A stretch of DNA of 14,799 nt from Methanobacterium sp. (GTDB taxonomy: Archaea; Methanobacteriota; Methanobacteria; Methanobacteriales; Methanobacteriaceae). The notes under the pieces are model-generated. The model had not been told where the DNA came from and did not search any database. It saw only the letters and a list, made by a program, of their open reading frames with translations. How positions within the stretch are numbered: the first letter of the stretch is position 1; each line of letters starts with the position of its first letter. The position numbers and the translations under genes were made by a program. The stretch is taken from positions 1 to 14,799 of the forward strand of contig PLTK01000161.1 in assembly GCA_003164415.1 (NCBI GenBank), written 5' to 3'. This document shows, piece by piece, positions 7,069 to 13,152 of the stretch.

Positions 7069-7197
7069 ATTTAATTTACTTAATTTTATTTTACAAATTT
7101 ACAAAAATTTTATAATATTAATCTATTCCAATAGTTTTAAGGTAATACCATTATGTTAGAAAATAATATTAATGAATTGAACCATATATAATATATT

Positions 7198-7202
7198 GGT
7201 GG
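7198..7202 (+). promoter_or_regulatory. SD that points to an ATT start of the TctA-like gene
   Basis: GGTGG lies exactly 4 nt before ATT 7207. The string GGTGGTAAG-ATT mirrors GGTGGTAAA-ATG at the tadC start in this window and resembles GGTGAAATA-ATG at pth2. No ATG, GTG or TTG occurs in this frame between the upstream stop (7189-7191) and GTG 7282. Confidence 0.6.
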
Positions 7203-7206
7203 TAAG

Positions 7207-8460
7207 ATTTTTGATGTTTTAATTGCATGTCTAACAGGTGTTTTATGTGGTGCTTTAACCGGTATAATACCCGGTGTACATGTGAATACTGTTGGAGCTT
7301 TTATTTTTGCTTATTCTGCCTATCTTTTAAATTTCTTTTCAACAGATTTTCTGGCTGTCTTTTTAATATCAATGGCCATATCCCATTCCATGATAGATTT
7401 CCTCCCTTCAATGTTTTTGGGTGTACCTGAAGAAGGAACTGTACTTTCAGTTTTACCAGGACATTATTTCATGCTCATGGGTAGAGGTAAGGAAGCAGTA
7501 AGGTTAGTTACAATTGGTGGTTTTGGTTCATTGATGGTAACAATTGTTCTACTGCCCATATTTGCTCTATTTCTACCACCAATATACTGGGAAATAAAAC
7601 CATACATCTATCTAATTCTTGTCCTAGCGGTTGTGTACATGATCAAACGACTAAACAGAAATTTATATTCGATGGTCTGGTCGGTATTCCTATTCATTTC
7701 TTCTGGAATTTTAGGATGGGTGATGTTGAACACACCACTATCAACCAATGTTTCTCTTCTCACAATATTTTCTGGGCTTTTTGGTGTTAGTACACTGATC
7801 TACAGTTTAACCCAAAACTCTAAAGTACCAACTCAAAACAAGGAACACAATTTTAAGATAAACAAAAATATTTTGAGGGGAATATTTGCTGGAGGTATAG
7901 CAGGTAGTATCCTCGGATTTTTACCAGGAATGGGGCCTGCTCAAGGAAGTATTTTGGCGCAAGAACTCAGTGGAGGCGGTGACATCGGGGAAAATCGGGA
8001 GGGATTTCTTGTAGCAATGAGTGGGGTGAATGTATCTGATACGTTATTTTCATTGATTGCAATTTATTTAATTGGTAATCCTAGAAGCGGTATTGCAGTT
8101 TTTATTGACAAATTAATACAGAATTTTGACCTCAACTACCTTCTTCTATTCATTTTTGTTTCAATTACTGCTGTATCGCTGTCTGTTTTTTTCTGTTTAA
8201 AACTTGGAGATTTTTTAATTTTATATATAAACAGCATTAATTACACTCTACTTTCAAAATTAGTTATCATATTCACCAGTTTATTGGTAACTATTTTTGC
8301 ATTTATAGAAAATGCAAATATTTTATATGTTCTACTAGTTTACATCACATCTATCTCATTGGGGATGATACCACATTATATTGGGGTTAATAAATCCAAT
8401 TTAATGGGTGTCCTCATAGTTCCTGCAATTATTATTTACGCCAGTATGGCTTGGGGATGA
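7207..8460 (+). CDS. TctA-like polytopic membrane protein, probable ATT start
   Basis: A 417-residue membrane protein resembling TctA, the large permease subunit of tripartite tricarboxylate transporters. Two copies of the family's glycine/proline motif mark the two halves: GALTGIIPGVHVNT (15-28) and GSILGFLPGMGPAQG (233-247). A region 'LGVPEEGTVLSVLPGH' follows the first half-motif, as in TctA. Many hydrophobic segments cover the rest. The first motif lies before the earliest conventional start (GTG 7282), so the gene must begin upstream. ATT 7207, with GGTGG 4 nt before it, gives an N-terminus M-FDVLIACLTG that fits the family. No TctB or periplasmic-type binding protein is adjacent, so substrate and mode of action are unknown. 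A sequencing error turning ATG into ATT is the alternative. Confidence 0.75.
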   Translation: MFDVLIACLTGVLCGALTGIIPGVHVNTVGAFIFAYSAYLLNFFSTDFLAVFLISMAISHSMIDFLPSMFLGVPEEGTVLSVLPGHYFMLMGRGKEAVRLVTIGGFGSLMVTIVLLPIFALFLPPIYWEIKPYIYLILVLAVVYMIKRLNRNLYSMVWSVFLFISSGILGWVMLNTPLSTNVSLLTIFSGLFGVSTLIYSLTQNSKVPTQNKEHNFKINKNILRGIFAGGIAGSILGFLPGMGPAQGSILAQELSGGGDIGENREGFLVAMSGVNVSDTLFSLIAIYLIGNPRSGIAVFIDKLIQNFDLNYLLLFIFVSITAVSLSVFFCLKLGDFLILYINSINYTLLSKLVIIFTSLLVTIFAFIENANILYVLLVYITSISLGMIPHYIGVNKSNLMGVLIVPAIIIYASMAWG

Positions 8461-8463
8461 TAA

Positions 8464-8470
8464 TTTTTTT
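8464..8470 (+). terminator. T7 tract after the TctA-like gene
   Basis: Seven T residues start 4 nt after the TGA stop. It is a probable archaeal T-run terminator for the plus-strand transcript. Confidence 0.4.
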
Positions 8471-8486
8471 ACAAAAATAACCCGCG

Positions 8487-8513
8487 ATACTGGAATTGAT
8501 AGAAATTCAGTAT
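8487..8513. terminator. Hairpin between convergent genes
   Basis: ATACTG (8487-8492) and AATT (8494-8497) pair with AATT (8504-8507) and CAGTAT (8508-8513), giving ten base pairs with one bulged G (8493) and a 6-nt loop. It lies between the ends of the TctA-like gene and the methyltransferase gene. On the minus strand it is followed by a T5 run near 8473-8477, so it may end the methyltransferase transcript. Confidence 0.45.
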
Positions 8514-8528
8514 GTTTATATTCTGTTA

Positions 8529-9509
8529 CTAAATTATAACTACCTCTCTACACATTTCCTTAACGGATTCAACAAAATCAGCGGTATCCACGCCGGGAAA
8601 AGTGTCAATTATGCATATGTCAAATTTTTCGCTTAGAACATCTTTTAAATCCATTACATTTTCACAGTGAACTTCAAAGTTTTTTCCAGATCCTAATAAA
8701 CCTTTTTTAACGTCAAAAATATTTGTTTTAAATCCATTTACTTTAAGGTTTAACAGGGTCATATTGGCTGCAGGATACCATAGATCATTAAAAACAACTC
8801 TTTTAGCTCCAGACTTCAAGCAGGCAATTCCAAGGGTTCCTGGTCCACAAGTACAGTCCAGAATAATGGGATCATTATATTTTTTAATTATATTTTTTAG
8901 AGCTTCTATTTTTGGGGATATTGGTTTGGAGAATTCTATATGGATTTCTGCTTGGTTTTTGTAGATACATAATGCACCATAGGGGGTTAAAACAATATCA
9001 CAGCGCATGTCACATCCTGCAAGTAATTTATAAACATAAGGGGATGAATTTGACTCTTTTAATCCAACTGTTTGTTTAATATCTCCCTTTAAAACACCCT
9101 TAATTTCTGGTATTTCATTGATAATCCTTTCTGCACATCTTTTGTTCATTCCCTCTGCTAATATCACAAGGGATTTATGTGGAAGATATGGTGCTGATGT
9201 GATAGGGTATGCAGGCGTAAGTAATGGGGTGCAAGCATTTCTCAGTGTAGATTCTTCTCCTCTAATACCTTCATCCATCATAATCTTGAGTGTGTGTGCC
9301 ATCACTTGGTCTAAATGTCTTTTTCCACATTTACAAAGTCCTGAACGTGCATTTAAATTTTTAAGATTTAATTGATCCTTCAATGGTTTGAATTTTTTAA
9401 GTTTCGGATCTTCACATCTATAGCACGGAGTGTATAACTCTTTAATATGTTCCAATGTAGTTGGTGCATCTTCTACACATCTAAATCCACATGTACATTC
9501 TATTTCCAT
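8529..9509 (-). CDS. Cys-rich class I SAM-dependent methyltransferase, target unknown
   Basis: A complete 326-residue protein. The C-terminal third is a Rossmann methyltransferase: motif I ILDCTCGPGTLGIA (216-229), the post-motif acidic region VVFNDLWYPAANM (238-250) and a motif IV position IDTFPGVD (301-308). The N-terminus is Cys-rich: C5, C7, C11, C29/C32 (CYRC) and C59/C61 (CKCG), which may bind zinc. A middle region (about 105-210) precedes the catalytic fold, roughly as in Trm5/Tyw2-type tRNA methyltransferases. The motif IV stretch is not the (N/D)PPY of N-methyltransferases. RNA is a plausible target but unproven. ATG 9509 has no SD; a palindromic TATA element centred about 25 nt upstream predicts a leaderless mRNA. 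Confidence 0.72.
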   Translation of the reverse strand: MEIECTCGFRCVEDAPTTLEHIKELYTPCYRCEDPKLKKFKPLKDQLNLKNLNARSGLCKCGKRHLDQVMAHTLKIMMDEGIRGEESTLRNACTPLLTPAYPITSAPYLPHKSLVILAEGMNKRCAERIINEIPEIKGVLKGDIKQTVGLKESNSSPYVYKLLAGCDMRCDIVLTPYGALCIYKNQAEIHIEFSKPISPKIEALKNIIKKYNDPIILDCTCGPGTLGIACLKSGAKRVVFNDLWYPAANMTLLNLKVNGFKTNIFDVKKGLLGSGKNFEVHCENVMDLKDVLSEKFDICIIDTFPGVDTADFVESVKEMCREVVII

Positions 9510-9513
9510 ATGC

Positions 9514-9539
9514 TTAAATATTGGTTCATTTATATAAAT
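9514..9539. promoter_or_regulatory. Divergent promoter region with a 12-bp palindromic TATA element
   Basis: The gap between the divergent ATGs (9509 minus, 9551 plus) is 41 bp. ATTTATATAAAT at 9528-9539 is a perfect palindrome. Centred 24.5 nt from the minus-strand start, it would give a leaderless transcript. It is too close (17.5 nt) to the plus-strand ATG, for which TTAAATA at 9514-9520 is better placed, predicting a start near 9543. The two promoters would therefore overlap. This is inferred from archaeal TATA spacing only. Confidence 0.5.
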
Positions 9540-9550
9540 AGTTGAGACTT

Positions 9551-11176
9551 ATGAAAGATAAACGTAAAGAAATCCTCAGGGATCTTCTAGGAGAATTTGC
9601 AACGGATGAGGGGTCAGTAACTGGCACTAATGATGTTTTTGGGAAAGATACTCTAGAAAAAGATGAGAAAACAAAACCTATCCCAAAAAAAAGTGATGAT
9701 GATGGATTTAACCTAGATAAAGTTATGAAACGACCATCTAGGCGGGCTAAATCTGTTAAAAAGGTTTCTGATGTGCTGAAAGCAGAAATTGTTGAAGAAG
9801 GTTTAATACCTACCTACAATGTAAGCCTTCCTAAATTCACTGATCAAGAAAGAATAATATTCAACGAAGTTCGTGAAAAACTTGTCGAGGTAGCGGTTGC
9901 CCAGGGAGAAGATTTTCGAATAGATGAATCGAGCTTTATTGGAGAGGTAAAGGAATTCCTGAGGAGTAAAGGTGTTAGGGATGTTGAAAGACTAGCAACT
10001 CAGATATCTCAAGAGATGTTAGGTTATGGCCAGTTAGATCCGATGATCAAGGATGATGATCTCGAGGAAATAATGGTTATAGGGGTCAACAGGAATGTTT
10101 TTGTTTATCATCGAAAAATTGGGATGATGATAACTAATGTTATTTTTGAAGAGGATCAAGATATTAAGGCAATAATAGATGTTATAGCAAGACAGGTAAA
10201 CCGTAGGATTGATCAACAAACCCCTATACTCGATGCAAGGCTGCCTGATGGTTCTAGGGTTAACGCAACAATACCTCCTGTATCTGCTGATGGAGCAACC
10301 TTAACCATAAGGAAATTCAGGAAAGATCCATTAACTATAATAGATTTAATTAACTTTAAAACATTATCTTCACATTTAGCCGGATTTTTATGGGTTTGTA
10401 CCGATGGCCTAGGTGTTAAACCTTGCAATGCCATAATAGCTGGAGGTACAGGTTCAGGAAAAACCACTACATTAAATGCTGTCACAGCATTTACACCTCC
10501 ACGTGAAAGGATAATCACAATTGAAGATACTTTAGAGCTTCAACTTCCTCATACTCATACTTTAAGGATGGAAACTCGCCCACCTAATATAGAAGGTAAG
10601 GGAGAACTTACAATGGATATTCTTGTTAAGAATTCCCTTAGGCAGCGTCCAGATAGGGTGATAGTAGGTGAGGTAAGGGGAGCTGAGGCAGTGACATTAT
10701 TTACGGCTTTAAATACTGGACACTCTGGTATGGGAACAGTTCACTCAAATACTGCAAGGGAAACAGTTACAAGATTAGTAAACCCTCCAATGAATGTGCC
10801 AACCATAATGATACCTGCTCTTGATTTTATTATAATGCAGAACAGGATGTACAGGACCGAAGGCGGTTCAATCAGAAGGGTTACAGAAGTTGCAGAAGTT
10901 GTTGGTATGGAAGAGGGTAATGTTCAGCTTAACAGGGTTTTTGAATGGAACAATGTTTCAGATAAGGTAGAATATGTTGGAATTGCGAGTCAAACTCTTC
11001 GTGAAATAGCTGAACTCCGTGGTATTGGAATTACTGAAATAGAAGAGGAAATTGAGAAGCGAAGACTTTTACTCGAATATTTAGCAGACAATAACATCAG
11101 ATCAATTGATGAAGTCGGACATTATATAAACAATTATTATAGAGATCCAGATGAAATTCTCGAAAAAATATTATAA
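9551..11176 (+). CDS. CpaF/TadA-type secretion ATPase (VirB11/GspE superfamily)
   Basis: A complete 541-residue hexameric ATPase that should power assembly of a type IV pilus-like or secretion machine at the inner face of the membrane. Motifs are in order: Walker A GGTGSGKTT (298-306), Asp box ITIEDTLEL (322-330), Walker B VIVGEVRG (370-377) and His box TGHSGMGTVHSN (389-400). The conserved N-terminal domain (about 95-265) contains LDARLPDGSRVNATIPP. The first roughly 80 residues are charged, Lys/Asp/Glu-rich and probably disordered. ATG 9551 is preferred; TTG 9542 three codons upstream is possible. The TadC-type protein follows 87 nt later and is the likely membrane partner. No pilin or prepilin peptidase is nearby, so the exported substrate is unknown. 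Confidence 0.92.
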   Translation: MKDKRKEILRDLLGEFATDEGSVTGTNDVFGKDTLEKDEKTKPIPKKSDDDGFNLDKVMKRPSRRAKSVKKVSDVLKAEIVEEGLIPTYNVSLPKFTDQERIIFNEVREKLVEVAVAQGEDFRIDESSFIGEVKEFLRSKGVRDVERLATQISQEMLGYGQLDPMIKDDDLEEIMVIGVNRNVFVYHRKIGMMITNVIFEEDQDIKAIIDVIARQVNRRIDQQTPILDARLPDGSRVNATIPPVSADGATLTIRKFRKDPLTIIDLINFKTLSSHLAGFLWVCTDGLGVKPCNAIIAGGTGSGKTTTLNAVTAFTPPRERIITIEDTLELQLPHTHTLRMETRPPNIEGKGELTMDILVKNSLRQRPDRVIVGEVRGAEAVTLFTALNTGHSGMGTVHSNTARETVTRLVNPPMNVPTIMIPALDFIIMQNRMYRTEGGSIRRVTEVAEVVGMEEGNVQLNRVFEWNNVSDKVEYVGIASQTLREIAELRGIGITEIEEEIEKRRLLLEYLADNNIRSIDEVGHYINNYYRDPDEILEKIL

Positions 11177-11254
11177 TGATACTTAAATAATTAATAACAA
11201 TATTTAACGGATCAATAATGTTGTGTGATATTACAAAATTTAAAAGTACTTTCT

Positions 11255-11259
11255 GGTGG
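11255..11259 (+). promoter_or_regulatory. SD that sets the start of the TadC-type gene
   Basis: GGTGG lies 4 nt before ATG 11264. The reading frame is open further upstream to GTG 11225, but that codon has no comparable ribosome site. Confidence 0.65.
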
Positions 11260-11263
11260 TAAA

Positions 11264-12379
11264 ATGGTTTTTGATGGTATCAAAAAATTCTTTAACAGAA
11301 TCGGTGGAATGACAGTAGATTCAACTAAGAAGGTTGGGGGAGGAGTATCTGTACCTGTTGATAGGATTAATAAATTATCATCAAGGGCAGGTAATATCAC
11401 ATCCAAAGCAGGCAATATAAGATCCAAAACAGAAGAAATGGGTTCTGGATTAAAAATGTCATCTTCTTCTAAAAGTACTGTTAAAAGAACATCTCCTCGT
11501 GTCATAGAAAAGATGCGAATGGATAAGGATGAAATAGAAATATTCAAAGAACTTATTGATAAGAAGTACGATAGGGGAGCAAAACCAGCCCCTGAAAAAA
11601 CAGCAAAAAAAGAGGCTTTCCAGAAGGCATCTTTAGAAGAACTGCTGAGAGAAGATGAGAAAAAGGGTCTTGATCCGAAGTTAATCATGGTTATGGGTGG
11701 AATCTCATTTGTAGTTGTTTTAATGCTTATGATTGTTCTTGGATTTGGAATAGTTATTGGAGCAGTATTTGGATTTATTATCCTCCTAATGGCGGGAGGA
11801 ATAGTATTTTTACCTAATTTGCAGAAGGGGTCACGTTCTAATGAAGCCTCAAGGGAACTTCCATTCGCTCTCAGGCAGATGGCAACAGAACTTCGTGCAG
11901 GGATAGGTATGCACGACAGTATGAGGTCTGTTGCACTTTCAGGATATGGTCCTCTTTCAGAAGAGTTTGCAAGAGCTCTTGAAGAAATAAAATACGGAGA
12001 AACGACTGAAAAAGCTTTAATGGACATGAGTGACAGAGTTAATTCAGAAGGTCTCAAAAGAGCAATCTATCAAATTACAAGGACTCTTTCAAGTGGTGGA
12101 GATCTTGCTAAAACACTTAATGTTATAGCTGAAGACACAGCCTATGAACTTAGGATGAAGCTCAAAGACTACGCACAAAAATTGAATTCTTTCACTATGA
12201 TCTATATGTTCGTTGCAATACTAGGTCCAGTAATTACCATGATTATGTTAATAGCAGCTTCAACTGTTATGGGATCATTTTTACCGCCAATAGTACTTTT
12301 ACTCCTATATCTATTCTTGTTCCCTATGATAGTTGGTTTCATGGCATTCATGATAAAAAGGTTAGAACCGCAGGTATAA
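11264..12379 (+). CDS. TadC-type (T2SSF) membrane assembly protein
   Basis: A complete 371-residue protein of the type II secretion F / TadC family, the membrane platform that couples to a CpaF/TadA ATPase. A long cytoplasmic N-terminus (1-138) is basic and Ser/Lys-rich, with a short internal repeat AGNITSK/AGNIRSK (42-55). Two hydrophobic segments (about 139-160 and 162-184) precede the cytoplasmic T2SSF domain (196-300: LPFALRQMATELRAGI, then LSSGGDLAKTLNVIAED). Two further hydrophobic stretches lie at 312-334 and 338-363. The order matches TadC rather than the shorter TadB. It follows the ATPase by 87 nt and is presumably in one operon with it. The pair recalls archaeal Tad-like systems; without a pilin gene nearby, its product is unknown. 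Confidence 0.87.
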   Translation: MVFDGIKKFFNRIGGMTVDSTKKVGGGVSVPVDRINKLSSRAGNITSKAGNIRSKTEEMGSGLKMSSSSKSTVKRTSPRVIEKMRMDKDEIEIFKELIDKKYDRGAKPAPEKTAKKEAFQKASLEELLREDEKKGLDPKLIMVMGGISFVVVLMLMIVLGFGIVIGAVFGFIILLMAGGIVFLPNLQKGSRSNEASRELPFALRQMATELRAGIGMHDSMRSVALSGYGPLSEEFARALEEIKYGETTEKALMDMSDRVNSEGLKRAIYQITRTLSSGGDLAKTLNVIAEDTAYELRMKLKDYAQKLNSFTMIYMFVAILGPVITMIMLIAASTVMGSFLPPIVLLLLYLFLFPMIVGFMAFMIKRLEPQV

Positions 12380-12396
12380 AAATAGTTTATAATTAA

Positions 12397-12409
12397 TTTT
12401 TTTATTTTT
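12397..12409 (+). terminator. T-rich terminator after the TadC-type gene
   Basis: TTTTTTTATTTTT begins 18 nt after the stop codon and lies in the 38-nt gap to the convergent alkyltransferase gene. It is a likely archaeal T-run terminator. Confidence 0.5.
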
Positions 12410-12417
12410 ACAAAGAA

Positions 12418-12999
12418 TTATAATATTATTCTGCTACCATTTTTCAATTCTTCAATTATTATTCCTTCTTTTTTTAATATTTCCACTTTCATTGGTGTTC
12501 CTCCCCTGAATCCACCGATTTTACCATCGGATCTGATAACTCGATGGCAGGGTATTACAATTGGAAATGGATTGTTACCTATTGCGGTGCCAACAGCCCT
12601 ATATGCTGTGCTTTTAATGGATTTTGCTATTTCTTTATAGGTTTTTACTGTACCATAAGGAATTTTTGCAACTTCAATAATCACGTCTCTTTCAAAGGGT
12701 GTTTTAATGGTAGTTTTAGAGGAAGGAGAGTTGTTTTGATCTAACTCTAATTGATCAAGTTCGATATCTGAATTAACACCATGATATATTTGACATATCT
12801 TATTGGCAGTGTCATTGTATTTGTCTGATAACTTGTAGTTGGGATGGTATTTTGAAATTTCATCAATAGCTTCTTCCAAACTTTTTTGAGGAAGAGCTAT
12901 CCTTACTATTTTGTTATTTTTTGAATAACCCACAGCAAAGTAGAGTTTTCCATGGTTGTGAGTAGAAATTATAATGGGATTTTTTTCTAATTCATTCAT
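12418..12999 (-). CDS. ogt: O6-alkylguanine-DNA alkyltransferase (Ogt/MGMT)
   Basis: A complete 193-residue suicide DNA-repair protein that moves alkyl groups from O6-alkylguanine to its own cysteine. The active site IPCHRVI places the acceptor at Cys151. The helix-turn-helix region is PYGTVKTYKEIA (114-125), with the Arg finger R134 in AYRAVG, the Asn hinge near N143 and the C-terminal IGGFRGG (161-167). An N-terminal domain (1-95) of the Methyltransf_1N kind precedes it; its stretch 76-99 is Asp/Ser/Asn-rich and probably flexible. ATG 12999 has GGTGAT 5 nt upstream on the minus strand (13010-13005). The gene stands alone, convergent with the TadC-type gene and in line with the HEAT-repeat gene upstream. 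Confidence 0.95.
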   Translation of the reverse strand: MNELEKNPIIISTHNHGKLYFAVGYSKNNKIVRIALPQKSLEEAIDEISKYHPNYKLSDKYNDTANKICQIYHGVNSDIELDQLELDQNNSPSSKTTIKTPFERDVIIEVAKIPYGTVKTYKEIAKSIKSTAYRAVGTAIGNNPFPIVIPCHRVIRSDGKIGGFRGGTPMKVEILKKEGIIIEELKNGSRIIL

Positions 13000-13152
13000 T
13001 TAACATCACCTAGTTTTCGATCTGTTTTATACATTATTAATTTAATTTGCAATTATTCCAAAAAGAAGTTCTACAGAAGAATTTTTATTAAATGATAAAC
13101 ATAAATTAATAGAATTAATAATTTATTTAAATAGATGATTATATTGTTAAAA
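13000..13152 (-). promoter_or_regulatory. Intergenic region upstream of ogt
   Basis: A 153-bp AT-rich gap. It contains the ogt ribosome site (13005-13010) and several TATA-like strings around 13100-13130 on the minus strand, any of which could be the ogt promoter. There is no T-run directly after the HEAT-gene stop. No small gene or RNA was seen. Confidence 0.3.

Noticed and set aside
7282..7284. GTG 7282 as the start of the TctA-like gene
   Set aside because: It would remove the first glycine/proline motif and first membrane segment, which are clearly encoded upstream, and it has no SD.
7227..7430. A 67-codon frame beginning near the TctA-like gene start
   Set aside because: It lies out of frame within the TctA-like coding region and is rich in Cys and Phe, as expected of a shifted reading of a membrane-protein gene.
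10034..10518. Two minus-strand frames opposite the secretion ATPase gene
   Set aside because: They are antisense shadows of the conserved ATPase region, including Walker A.
11212..12057. A 281-codon open frame on the minus strand, opposite the TadC-type gene
   Set aside because: It is antisense to a well-supported TadC gene; the translation is Ser/Ile/Pro-rich with no domain and no ribosome site, typical of a shadow frame.
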